Below are positions 12,331 to 24,453 of a stretch of DNA of 64,000 nt, piece by piece. The DNA lies in the NCBI GenBank assembly GCA_003999685.1, contig CP021222.1, forward strand, positions 62,001 to 126,000, in the 5' to 3' direction. A model generated the notes under the pieces. It did no database searches and was not told where the DNA came from. It saw nothing but the letters and a program-made list of their open reading frames with translations. The DNA comes from Taiwanofungus camphoratus. Lineage: Eukaryota; Basidiomycota; Agaricomycetes; Polyporales; Taiwanofungaceae. The first letter of the stretch is position 1, and every line of letters starts with the position of its first letter. The position numbers were made by a program, and so were the translations under genes.

Positions 12331-13247
12331 TTAGAGCTCGAAGACAGCGCGTATTGAATCGGTGAAATCGTAGTCGGAACGCGAAGGAGGATAGGATTTG
12401 CGAAAGTCGCAGTATGAGCATTCAACACATCTGCAATTGCAAAAGACTCTTTCTGGATCAGTGCCGAAGCTCTCGCGTACGCGGGCAAGCTTCAACGCCC
12501 AGTCCAAGCCAAGCTGAGCCACGTCGTCTACACCGACCGAGCTTTCCCTCTGCGCAAGAGTATTCAATGCAGAGATGATCCATTCATCGACCCAGTAGCG
12601 CTGTGCCAAGGCAATTTTTTGCAGAGGATCTCGCACGATATCAGTTAGCTTGTGAATAGCAATGTTCCGGATCCTGTCGAAATCCCACATTGTCGAGAGC
12701 TTCAAGACAGATATCCATTCATCCGTGGTCAGCACCTCTTCCTTATCGCAGTTCCTATGAACTTGGATAGGCTCAAGCGACAAAGTGGACAAATTCTGGC
12801 AATTACCTAGAAAACATAACCTTCAGGAGCGGAACGAAGTCGTTCTTCTTCACGCCGTCAAGGCGAAGAGGATGTTCACGACTCGTGCCGTCGATCACGC
12901 CATCGACGGGCGTGGGGAGGTGAAACATGTCACGGAAGACCTCTGACTCGTGCTCGAATTCACTACGATGGGCCTCGAAGAAAACCCCATCGACCTGTTT
13001 CGGTCCATGCGTCGTCATGCTACATACAAGGACCGGCACACAGACGAGACGTACCAGAAAGAATATATCTTCGATGCAAATGTGATTATCGAACAGAGCG
13101 ACCATGGCCTCTGTAACGTTCGCTGTGCTCAGCTGGGTGTGGTTGTAGGTGAGAAAGACGGCATCGTCAACTTCATTGTGCGTTCCGATACTTGTCTCGA
13201 TTCTCGGTTCCCGCCAAACGCTCACCAGTCATTTGATCGCTCCGCAT
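12331..13247 (-). CDS. BTB/POZ domain protein
   Basis: Typical agaricomycete BTB protein, a protein-interaction module often multi-copy in these genomes; substrate and partners are unknown. Exons 13247-13226, 13110-13055, 12994-12807 and 12754-12331 give 229 aa in a continuous frame. The BTB core reads CIEDIFFLVDGVFFEAHRS, EFEHESEVFRDMFHLPTP, HPLRLDGVKKNDFVPLLKVMF. The BACK-like helices follow: LTTDEWISVLKLSTMWDFDRIR, IALAQRYWVDEWI, LGLDWALKLARVRE. An unusual feature is the C-terminal cysteine cluster FCNCRCVECSYC, which might bind a metal. The first intron acceptor is the least certain part of the model. Confidence 0.85.
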
Positions 13248-14207
13248 GACAAACCGAAAGCATTCGGAGCCTAGAAATTACGTCTGCACGGGCGACTAGG
13301 CCGTCTCATTGGCCAGATCCGCAGTGTGCATTGTGCCTGCAGTTTCATGGATGCCGCACAGCCCGAAGCGGGAATACCAACCGGGCAAATGGATGACTAA
13401 TGCGTGTCAGGAGGCCGTGCAGTAGCCTTTTGTTATGAGACTATGACGTTGACACAATAAGTCCGGCTGGGCGCATTGGAGTCAATGTCCACGAGACCGA
13501 AAACATCGACAATGCCTAGAGGAACTTACGAACGTATTTGTGTCATCGAACGCAACCGAGAACAGGGATGGGAGGGTCGAATTTGACACCTTGACCCCCC
13601 AAGGCGTGACTTTGTTGATAGTCACGTGCACAGAGTCACTCAAGTCAACGGATCTGACCCGGGTCAGCACATCACTGACCTAGAACGTCTTGCCAGACAA
13701 CCTCAAGTCCATTACAATAAGGTAGCTCAATAGTGAAAGCACATGGAAACATATAAGGTGTGCAGCTTCTCTAGTCAAATCTTGGCAGTCTAACAGACTA
13801 ACTACTGACTAACTGATTTGTACCTGTGTAGAAGATCACGTTATCGCGACTGGTCTGCGGTGTCGTGATAACGCGCGATTGTGCCGCGACCCAATTCTCA
13901 GCTCCCATAGGCCAAGTAATAAAAAACTCTTGCTACCAAAAGTATACAATAGAGCGTATTCGCGGCCAAGTTCGAATTGGGCCCCACACCAATCAGAGAC
14001 CGTTATTTGCGTATTTTTTTCCTTTTTTGCTCGAGTTCAAATTGGGTGCGAATACGCTCTAATAAGTCTCGACGATGATCTGCAAGGGACGGGGCCGCTT
14101 CTCATGTTGTCTTCTCACGGTAAGCTGACTTGCTTATCCAGCGTCAAGTTTGTGCTGATCGCCCAACTTAATCAATTGGTTTTTCGCGGCTATAACGCTA
14201 TCCTAGC
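13248..14207. other. Intergenic between divergent BTB and monooxygenase genes
   Basis: The two flanking genes point away from each other, so this 960 bp holds both promoters. No gene is supported within it. It contains a 110-bp inverted-repeat element, listed separately. Confidence 0.5.
13951..14060. repeat. Small MITE-like inverted-repeat element
   Basis: Perfect 13-bp inverted ends: AGAGCGTATTCGC at 13951-13963 and GCGAATACGCTCT at 14048-14060. They are flanked on both sides by AAT, a possible 3-bp target duplication. Inside, TTCGAATTGGG and TTCAAATTGGG form an imperfect direct pair. No coding capacity. It is too short to assign to a transposon family. Confidence 0.55.
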
Positions 14208-16624
14208 ATGTCTCTACGAACGGAAGCTGATGGCCCACACGTCGTCATCATCGGAGGCGGGTGTGTACAGATATCTGGGCCCGAAGACTGCGACTGACAA
14301 GAATGCACCACAGGCTCGGTGGATTGTGCTTTGGGATCGCACTGAAACAACAGCTCGGTTTCACCAACTTCACCGTGAGTTTTTGACACACTCTAACCAA
14401 TACAGACTTTTGTTCATTGCACTTTTCGTAAGATATACGAGAAAGCTTCTGATATCGGAGGGACATGGAGGGTGAGTAGACTACTTAGTCCGTAATGGGC
14501 TTCATTTAATCGTAACGTAATGCAGGACAATACGTACCCGGTTAGCGATATCTTTTTAATATAGGCGCTAAGGTTGTTGACATCGCTCAGGGCTGCGGCT
14601 GTGATACGCCTGTGCATTGGTACAGCCTCTCAACAGAGCTGAACCCGAAGTGGAGCACAAGCCACGTCTCCCAACCTGAGCTCCAAGCATACTGGAAAGA
14701 CCTGGCTGAGAAGTATACTCTATATAACCATACAGTGTTCAATACGAAGGTCATCTCGGCAGCATGGAATTCTGAGCGACAGTTATACGAAATCGTGGTC
14801 GAGGATGTGTCTTCAGGGAAGAGGACGTCTACTGCTGCACAAATTGTCATTTCGGCGATCGGTTACCTTACCGAGCCCGTTTTCCCTACTGATCTGAAGG
14901 GATTTGCCACGTTCAAAGGCGACTCGTTTCACGCCGCTCGCTGGAATCATTCTCTTGACTTGAGAAACAAGAAGGTAGCGGTCATTGGAAACGGAGCCTC
15001 GTCGTGAGTAATGAGCAGTGCGGAGTGACGCTCTTCACTTTTGACATATCTCCTGCAGAGCCCAGTTTATTCCACGTCTAGTGGCAGATCCCAGTGTGCA
15101 TGTCGTGAATTTCTGTCGCACGCCCAATTGGTTTGTTTACGGTGTGAGTCATGTTACGTCCACGCTGCGGCACGTTTTCACCGGCGCGCAGGAACGCAAA
15201 GAGTATTCGGCTTTGCAGAAATGGGTCTTTGGCCATGTCCCGCTAGCTGTGCGCTTGTATCGTAACTGGCTTGTAACGGTAAATGTCGGTCCTCCAGTCG
15301 GTCTGTGACATCGGGCTGAGCCGAAGATGCAGTATTACGTATTATTGCCAATTATCCAAGGCGTTTACAACAGGTTCCGTGCGCAAGGCCCAACAAAAGA
15401 GCAGGTGAGTGCTACTATCTTATCTCGATCTCTCCTGGGCTTCTAATTATAAACCCTCCAGGATTTGATAGATTACATCAAGCGGACGGCCCCTCGTAAA
15501 TATCACAATAAGCTGATTCCCAATTATCGTACGTGTATTTGGACCCTCGCTCCGATTGGCAACCCTGACAATAGGACAGCTGTTGCGTGTAGGCGTCCGG
15601 TGCTAGATCCCGGTTATCTTTCGTGCTTGCACCAACCGAACGTAAGCTTAAGCTGGGACGGAATTGCCGAAATCACGGAAGATGGGGTTCTCACCCACAC
15701 GGGTATACAATCAATCGTTTCGATGTCTGACCTGCTGATGGTATGCGCATAGGCGAAAAGATGCACTTCGATGTTATCATTTATGCTACAGGCTTCATCA
15801 CTGTGCGTTCCGTACCAAGTCAGTGGATTCTTCTCATTATGGGCTGTGTAATAGGATCGACATCCCGTGTCTGTCAAAGGAAGTAAAGGGGAGACTCTGG
15901 AGCATTACTTCGCAGCACACGGCGGTCCGACCGCCTACCTCGGCGTGAGCGTCCCAGGATTTCCCAATTTCTACTATGTAGGAGGTACGTTCCTGCCAGA
16001 CATTGACAGAATAACTCGGCCTATTCCATTCTGCAGGCCCGAACACGGTCGGAAGCAACGGCTCCGCGATTTTCACTCACGAATGCGAGGCGAGATTGAG
16101 TGCTTGAATTCTTACAGTCAGTCATGCTCACATCGTTTCCTCAGATCAATTATGCCGTGCAACTCGTCGCACCGGTCATACAAGGACTCGCATCGTCTTT
16201 CGAAGTGAAAGCTGAGCCATGTGATGCGTACAATGATCAAATACAAGCGAAGATGGCCAAGACAGACTGGGTACGCTGCACGTCCTGGTATCGCACCGGA
16301 GGATCGGGGAAGAACTTCAGCATCTTCCCGGGTCCGATCACCCATTATTGGTGGCTGCTGCGTAGGCCGGTCTGGGAGCACTATATTAGCGCGGGGGCTG
16401 GACGCTGGACAAGACACAGACAAATGGCGATGGTACGAAGAGGGATATGTATACTCCCATTCCTCCTCTATTTAGTATGGGGTTGGATGCGCAAGGACTT
16501 TGGGATGCGTGCAATGAAGTTCTTTCTCAACCGAGTGCGTGTCCCATATTCTGGTTGTCAAATGCAGTGACTTTCATTGACCGTTTATGTACTGGCTAGG
16601 TTGCACTGCAGCGAGCGAAATGAA
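14208..16624 (+). CDS. Flavin monooxygenase, Baeyer-Villiger / HAPMO-like
   Basis: FAD- and NADPH-dependent monooxygenase of the kind that inserts oxygen next to ketones; the natural substrate is unknown. Fifteen exons give 557 aa: 14208-14260, 14314-14374, 14433-14471, 14526-14540, 14591-15003, 15059-15143, 15192-15278, 15321-15404, 15462-15528, 15580-15702, 15753-15802, 15855-15984, 16037-16089, 16145-16534 and 16601-16624. Motifs: FAD Rossmann IIGGGLGG (about residues 14-21), IYEKASDIGGTWRDNTYPG, BVMO-type fingerprint FKGDSFHAARWN (164-175), NADPH-binding VIGNGASS (189-194), VACRRPVLDPGYL and YATGF. In the fingerprint the residue after Trp is Asn where Pro or Asp is usual. Exon 4 is a 15-nt microexon. 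The intron 16090-16144 has a GC donor. No cluster partner lies beside it. Confidence 0.92.
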
Positions 16625-17416
16625 TGAGATTGTATGTATTGTTTATATAGGACAAGGCCCTCGCGGACAATAAATCGGAGAAAAAAGTGAATGAGCAGAA
16701 CTGTTGGCTCTCGATCTGAATAATGGCACGTTTTGTGAGTCAATCAAAAGCAGGAGTCAAACCCTCATTTAATTCCTGGGATACAATATGTGCGTGTGGC
16801 AGGCTGCTTACTAGGGTGTCGACATGTCATTGAGAATAGATTTATATTTGTTTGCCATCAGCTTTGTTCCTGACCGTTTCGGGCACATGTGGCTGTCGAT
16901 CACGGCTGGGTGTGGCCACAAGGCCCTAATGAACGTCACACACTATATGTTGTCCCCTTCTTTATAGATCTGTCACAAATATCCCAAGAAGACGGCGTAG
17001 GAAGTAGAGTTCATTTCGGGTACTCGATCTGCAGTATTCTCTGAAGTCGCAACTTTTGATTCTGCAAGTTGAGTTATAATTCTCATCTATGAAAGAACAG
17101 CCTGCGCTACGATCGTCCTTGAGAGGGGAGTCAAAGCGAACACTGATGGCACAATTTTTCATCGGAATTATCATGGTAACCAAGTAATGGTCGACTGCTG
17201 AAAGAATGGAATAATGAAATAGCTTTCAGGATACTTACCATCACACTGGCAACGAGCCCATGCTTTGGAGACTCGAACGCTTTGCCCAGTCATTCCGTGG
17301 CTCGCCACGTGTGTGATTATGGCTCCTTATATGACCAAGCCTTGGAACCGTTTGTGATTCCCAATTCCTTTCTCTATCATCAAGGCATCTATCAGCTTGC
17401 TAGTATCTCTGGAACT
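16625..17416. other. Intergenic, no supported gene
   Basis: Separates the monooxygenase 3' end from the next plus-strand gene. Only short frames without motifs; the last 150 bp are presumably promoter and 5' UTR. An in-frame upstream start exists at 17282, but the segment it would add is not protein-like. Confidence 0.45.
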
Positions 17417-18100
17417 ATGTCGGACAGTGACGATAGCCCATTGTCCCCTATTGATGAACAAGAAGAGTACAACTTGGAGCCAATTTTTACGACTGTTCCT
17501 GCCTTTGAACAAGAACCTACTGAAAGTCCTGTAGGCCTCTCCAAGATTAACCGGATCGAGTTCAATCTCCTTGGCAGACCTGCAGGTGTTGGCATTCAGC
17601 TTATGGACTATCTGATGAATGCGAAAATACTCTCAAGCGAACTATGTGACGGCGATGAATGCATAATAGAGAAGACTGAGCTCGACACGATCATGCTTCG
17701 AATTTCGGTACGCCCTTGCCTCTACCAGAGCGTTTATTCATTGACACAAAAATTTCATTTAGTGGCCTGCATATCCTGACGTGGAACTTCTCTGCCCACT
17801 TCTGCCCCGCCACCCCGATGGCCGGCTGGTAACGCGTGCAGACCTTTTGAAGAATATTGTTGAGCTTTACCATGACTACTACGAATCCACGAGGTACTGC
17901 CCTGTACATCTTTGTATAGCCTATTTTTACTGACGAATTTTTCTGCGCAATGGAGGCGGAATGAAGTCGCTGGTGACGTCGCCCACCTGGCGTTCTCGCC
18001 TCGCGGCACTATCACTTTTCAGAAACTCTGGATAGTATCCCTGGACAATACCGCCGACAATAAGTTCCAAGCCCAGATCAAATACAAGACTTTCCACTGA
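17417..18100 (+). CDS. Uncharacterised basidiomycete small protein (WPAYP family, copy 1)
   Basis: Function unknown. Exons 17417-17707, 17763-17893 and 17956-18100 give 188 aa. The acidic N-terminus MSDSDDSPLSPIDEQEEY is followed by RIEFNLLGRPAGVGI, then WPAYPDVELLCPL directly after intron 1, LVTRADLLKNIVELYHDYYE, and an ending with LAFSPRGTITF, LWIVSLDN and QIKYKTFH. No signal peptide or membrane segment. Clearly homologous to the gene at 29734-30447, including both intron positions to within a couple of bases. The order of elements faintly resembles DUF6699-type fungal domains; that is a suggestion only. The acceptor of intron 2 (GGAG) is weak. Confidence 0.72.
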
Positions 18101-21063
18101 GGAAATATACTGTTTTTCTCTCTGCTTCTGCTGATCTACGTATTCCATCCGTTCGCTATGTCACCAACATTACTAGTAAATATATGAATAAGTTCTTTTT
18201 CTGACACCTTTTGTCCCTCAGTGACATGAGAGATGTCATATTAGGCTTGTGAGTTGTACTAATCAAGACATACAATTCCAAGTCTTCCCTATCAGGTCAA
18301 GCACAAGTCCGTACATTGCTCGTATGAATGTTCCACTCAACGCATGCAAGTATAAGGCCGACCGAAACGTTGGTCCATATGCCATGTACATTTCTTTGTG
18401 ATGAATTCAAGAAACACATTGGCATGCGGATACGAGCCACCCCGCCCCCTTGAAAGCTCGTGACTCGTGAACTGGCCCATCAGCAATGACTGGCGATAAC
18501 ATATGTACATCTCTCTTTTCCAATCTATACCTCATGCACTTCTCGTCGACGCGGGTTCCAGGACCAAATGCCACCCTTTTCTTCTCTGGGTTATCATTTG
18601 GATATGCGACTGTGAGTTCACCAGAAAGGATCAGACGTCAGAACGTGTTGATATACGGCAGTACCCTCTCCTGAAGTTCAGTTATATCTTTGGGACTGAA
18701 GAATTATCCGTCCACGTATACACACGAGGGTAGCTCCTGATGCTACGACAACTACGGCCAAATCCGTAGCACTGTATAGTGCTATAGATTGGGGATATAG
18801 CAAATCCAGCTACATAGTTACCTGCATTTTTCCTGATGCCCACGAACGAACCTGAGCTTCAGCATCCTGCTAGGAGACAGAATTTCGTCAAAATAGTATG
18901 TATATTGTACAAGCACGTTTCCACGACACAGACAAGATCACATTCTTGTCACCGCTTGCCACCTACGACTCCTTCCCACCGGCACTTGCCTTGATGCCCC
19001 CTTGCTTTTCTAGCTCATGCAAAGGTCTGTTCAAGTCTAAGAAGTGACGTGCCTGTGCTTTTCGATCTTGATGTTGCTCTCTATAAGTTAAATTCCGGAT
19101 TCTTGCCTGAACCCATATACTATATGCAGATTTTCAACTTTTTTGCGACCATCTATTAGGACTCATCTAGTATTTATTTTCACACAGTCTGTTTGCATAT
19201 CTGAGCTCCTCGGAGCTCCATTGGGCTTGTAATCTCCTGGGAACTATACCTAAAACTTGCTGCTGCAACATTCAGAACTTGCAATTGACACGGAAAGCCA
19301 ATGGCAGACTTGATTGATAAACGGGTGCTTGTTTGAAAACATTCAACAGATTTCTTTTAGGTCACCTGAGACCGGACAAATCGAGTAGCTGACATGTCAT
19401 ATCACAGCTGACTACTTGAAACTTTGCTTTGTAAGTGGGCACAGCAATGCAGAGGAACCTAACTGACATACCGAGGGATTCTATACTTCATCACAAACAA
19501 GCTGACTCAATGTGGACATATAACGGTGGTTGTTACAAGGGTACCAGTGCTTCATGAGATATCTCCTGATAGGCTTCCTTGCACGTGCTGCAATTGTTGG
19601 TCTCATTGAATGCTAGACCACATGCTGGTAAGACCAATCATGGCCAACTAGATGCTTTTGTTTGAATGCACTGTATCAGCACCAGCCAGGTGTAAATAGT
19701 GATAAAGACACATAGAACAGAGAGGTTTTCGAGAAATGGATGTAAACACGGGAAAGAGCTCGCCGATCCCGTTAAAAATGTGCATCATTTGACGCGTCTG
19801 TCACATGCACGTGCACCGTGACACTCGCATACTGTCCTTTATGACGGAGGTATTGCGACTTATGCACTAGACAACAGATGCGATGTTGCAACTCCGAAGT
19901 CGGAGTGCTGCAATGAGAAGGACGCCAAGAATCAAGCACGCGTGAGAAGCAGGGACCGTCATCTACGAAGGTCGTGTGAGTACGTACGAAAGAGGTTCGG
20001 CAGAAACACTGGCATGCATTCTCAAGCAGTGGCTTACGAATATCAGATGACAGGTCACAGTAGGCGGTACCAATGTACGCAGAGAATAGGGCACACTATA
20101 CGCGATTCTTGCCGTTCAGAGGAAAACGGAAGATGGGTTGAGGCAAGGTCCAAACCGAACACCGGAGAGAGATGGGAGCAGACGGAACCGTTTTTGCATG
20201 GTTCACAGTCTAGGGACTCGGCTGCACACCAACACGAGGACCGAAAGAAGCTTAAAAAACTTATACCGCTTGGGAGTATTTGACCATTTCTGATGCACAG
20301 TCCAGCGCTCGAGAGGGAAGACTTCACAGAGACGTGCGCAGTCGATGCATGTTTCAATAGAGGAAGCCCAGTATCACATCGCTCACCGATGGACCGCCGG
20401 ACAGTAAGAAACGCTCGTATCTGTTGGTGCGTCTTCCGACTAATATGGCCAACCAGGTGATGCACCAGAAGGGGAGGACAACATCAGGGGGTCACAAACT
20501 GCCTGCTTCGCTTGACGTGACGGTCAGGCCCACCTGTACTTTGCATCTTCCAAGAAGAGACTCACATAGCACAGGTATCCCTAGCCGTGCAATCCTATCA
20601 ACTTCTGCCATTATGCTTGTACTTCTCTACCGTAAGTAGAACTTCCCTTCAATAGAAGAAAGCGGGAATTTCGCGTTGACTTGGCACGGCTGGGTCAGGA
20701 ATACGAGTTGTGCTCTCTAGTGTAGTGTGATTCCAGAAATGCACGAGGTCGTGGAGTATTCAGTTACACGATCTATGATGTTATAAACTGATGCAAGGCG
20801 ATAAGAGGTCTACTTACCTAGAGCAGGATCATTAGGTGCTGCCGGCGACGCGACCGCACGGGGCCCCGCAACAAAGAGTGCGTCGGAGAAATATCGGAGT
20901 CTGGTTATGTATCTGCTCTTCAATGTTGCCGCTTTTGCAGTGGTATAAGTATGCGGGCCCCGGCGCAGGGCGTCCGACCTACTCCCCCGCCGCTCTACTC
21001 AGTCGCTTGTCTGAGGAAGCGCAGCAAAAGAGATCAATTCCCAACGACTCGCAGTGAATTTCA
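18101..21063. other. Long intergenic stretch, no supported gene
   Basis: Nearly 3 kb with only short frames (longest about 136 codons, minus, near 20.1-20.5 kb, without motifs). No recognised repeat, tRNA or transposon part. The last few hundred bases are GC-rich and presumably promoter of the beta-glucosidase gene. Confidence 0.5.
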
Positions 21064-24000
21064 ATGCCTCCTTCCGATTTCGCCAAAGTAGATGTTGCAG
21101 ACATTGTCGAGCAACTCACGACGGATGAGGCTATCTTGCTAACCGCCGGTGTCGGCTTTTGGCACACTCACGCCGTTCCTCGCCTTGGTATTCCCGCTCT
21201 CAAGACCAGCGATGGCCCGAACGGTCAGTGCTTTATGATTGTACCAATTCCGAATCCTTCATGTTCTTCCAGGTATCAGAGGAAATCATTTCTTCATGGG
21301 CACACCAGCGAAGTGTTTGCCATCGGCGACCGCTCTTGCCGCCACATTCGATCCTGCCCTGATGCGGGAAGTCGGTCTCAAGCTACTTGCACAGGAAGCG
21401 AAGCTCAAGGCTACTTCGGTCTGGCTCGGGCCCACTTGCAACACTCAGCGCAGCCCTCTCGGCGGACGCTCGTTTGAATCCTTCTCTGAGGACCCCCATC
21501 TCTCCGGTACGATCGCAGCTGCCTATATCAATGGCGTGCAGGAAGGCGGAATTGCGGCAACCATCAAACACTTTGTTGGGAATGACAAGGAGAACGACCG
21601 CATGGCCTACGACTCAATCATGTCGGAGCGAGCCTTACGAGAAATATATCTCATGCCGTTTATGATCGCAGAGAAACACGCAAAGCCCTGGTGTTACATG
21701 ACGGCGTATGTCATTTTCTCCACCCTTGGTAATCCGACACCATGATATGGCTTATGCAATGTGCACATTCGTACCATCACTTCTTGACCCTGACTCGGTT
21801 CTTATTACATGTCGTGGGAATGTCTCTCACGCACATTGTGGAAAGGTACAATCGAGTGAACGGGACACATGTCTCCGAGAATCCAAAGATCATACAAGAT
21901 ATTCTCCGTAAGGAATGGGGAAGCGACGCGCTGGTCATGAGCGATTGGTATGTCTCTGCTTTAAGTCCGTCGTCTTTTGATGCTTAGGAGACCCTCTGCG
22001 TGTAATTGAAATAGGTTCGGGGTTTACTCAGTAGATCACTCAATCAACGCTGGCCTCGACCTCGAGATGCCAGGTACCAACAAATGGCGGACGCTCGATC
22101 TAGTGAACCGATCGTAAGTGCGGTTCAATGTGAAATGTTCAGAAAGACTTGATGAGTTTTTGGGTGTACAGAATCCAGAGCAGAAAGATCATGCGACGCA
22201 CTGTGAAGGAGCGCGCTGCCAAGGTCCTGGAGTTGGTCCAGAAATGTGCCAAAGCAGTACCCGAGGTGCGTGTCCGAAGAACTATCTTTGCGCTCTGCTA
22301 ACGTACAAACGACTCTAGATCTTGGACGGCGATGGTGTTGAGCACACCGTTGACACTGACTCGGAGAAGGCCCTCATGCGGAAACTCGCTGCACAATCTA
22401 TTGTACTACTCAAGAACGACAATGCTGTCCTGCCTCTTAAGCCTAAGGTATGCTGATTACGTAGTTGTTGTGCCGGATTATCTCAGGCAGGTTGCTATAC
22501 TTTTCCTCTGAAACTAAATAGGAACAGAAAATCAAGAAGATTGCCATCGTCGGCGGCAATGCGAAAGCCATTGTTCTCAGCGGCGGAGGCTCTGCGGCCC
22601 TCAAACCAAGCTTCTTCATAAATCCATACGATGGGATCACCCAAGCCTTGCGCGAGGTTGACAAGGATGTCGAGATCACATACTCGGAAGGCGCACGAGG
22701 TATGCCGCCTTCGCCTTGTTCTCTAGCAGAAGTTGGTTACGAAGTGTGCTTGAACGAGTAAGCGTATATGCAGATGCCTTCTCTCGACTACGACATCTTC
22801 ACGGAGGACGGAAGAAGGGGATGGACGGGCTCATTCTACTCGCACGAGGATGATGATAGTATGATACCCGTATCCCAACCCCTCAAGACAATGTATATCG
22901 ATGAGACACGTATCTTCTTGAGGTAAGTACTAGTCTTCTTAGTTTCTGCGGACTCGCGATCATTCACAGGGACTGACATGACGTGAAAGTACCTCGTACC
23001 CGTCTGAGCTCACGAAGCGATGGACGCTCAAGCTGAAAGGAGCGTTGAAGCCAAGAGAACATGATTGCCAGTTCGAATTTGGGCTGTTATCGGCAGGACG
23101 GGCGAAGGCGAGTGTCGATCGCCTACGTTCCGTAACAAGCATTGACCGTAGTCTTCGTATCGTGTATAGCTCTATGTTGATGGCAAGTTGGTCGTGGACA
23201 ATTGGACACGGCAGCGCCGTGGCGAGGCTTTCTTCGGTTCCGGGTCTGAAGAAGAAAAGGGCGTCTATCCTCTGAAAGCAGGTGTCGCGCATTCCATCTA
23301 TGTCGAATTCTGTAACGTCCGCGCCCCTGCGCCGAACGACCCGGACGAGATGATCATGGATCCCAATCCGGGTGTCCGTCTAGGTGGCGCCGAAGTGCAA
23401 GATCCCGACGCGCTGATGGAGAGCGCGGTCAGATTGGCACGGGAGGCAGACGCAGTTGTCGCCGTTGTGGGCTTGAACGCGGATTGGGAGACGGAAGGCT
23501 ACGATCGAACGACGCTCGCCCTGCCTCAGCGGACGGACGAATTGGTATTCAAAGTGGCAAAAGCGAATGCGCGCACGATCGTAGTCACCCAGTCTGGATC
23601 GAGCATAACAATGCCATGGGCGGATGAGGTTCCGGCAATTGTGCACGCATGGTACCTGGGAAACTCCACGGGCGAGGCGATCGGTGATGTGCTGACCGGT
23701 AAAGTCAACCCGAGCGGGAGATTGAGTTTGACCTTCGCCAAGAGACTGGAAGACTTCCCGAGTCATGGGCATTTCCACTCGGAGAATGGCAAGGTGTGTG
23801 GAAATATATTTATGCTTGCTTTGTCATACTCATACGTCCCGTGTTAGGTTCGCTATGCGGAGGACCTGTTTGTGGTGTGTAATAATTGCGCCTAGAGATA
23901 AACGGTAGCCAATTCATCGTGGTTCTTTAGGGCTACAAACACTTCCAACACAGGAAAATTTCCCCACAATTCCACTTTGGGTTCGTTTATCCAAAATTTA

Positions 24001-24453
24001 ATGAAGCAGTGACTGATGAATGCGCCACATTTCTATAGCTATGGACTTTCATATACCACCTTCCAATACTCTGATCTCACCTTCTCTAAACCCACAGTCG
24101 CCAATGGCGACTTCAGATTGTCGGTTCAAGTGACCATCACGAATTCTGGGTCGGTGGCGGGCTCGGAGATTGTGCAGCTCTACGTCACCCTTCCGACTAC
24201 ATCTGAGCTGACACACCCACCCTTGATGCTCAAAGCCTTCGCCAAGATCACTGACTTAGCGCCAGGCAGGAGCCAAGTCGTGACATTGGAACTGGACAAG
24301 TACGCTGTATCGTATTGGGAAGATCGCATTTCACGATGGGTGGTCGAGAGTGGTGAATATTTGATCCGTGTTGGCAAGAGCAGTGCGCCCGAAGATCTTG
24401 GGTTAGCAGCTACGTTCAAGCTCGAGAAGGGCTTCGAGTGGAACGGTATTTGA
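21064..24453 (+). CDS. Beta-glucosidase, glycoside hydrolase family 3 with PA14-type insert
   Basis: Retaining beta-glycosidase that probably splits cellobiose and other beta-glucosides. Thirteen exons give 862 aa: 21064-21223, 21273-21705, 21846-21947, 22015-22113, 22172-22265, 22319-22447, 22522-22699, 22763-22922, 22990-23107, 23170-23793, 23848-23874, 23931-23980 and 24039-24453. GH3 landmarks: [33 protein letters not shown], the nucleophile in VMSDWFG (Asp231), [26 protein letters not shown]14-like segment lies at about residues 400-560 ([12 protein letters not shown]). Then come [13 protein letters not shown] and a C-terminal fibronectin-III-like domain ([22 protein letters not shown]). 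No signal peptide follows [11 protein letters not shown], which suggests the intracellular type. The intron 23108-23169 is GC-AG; exon 11 is only 27 nt. Confidence 0.94.

Noticed and set aside
19942-20465. Overlapping frames on both strands near 20.0-20.5 kb
   Set aside because: No motifs, no conserved composition, no plausible introns.
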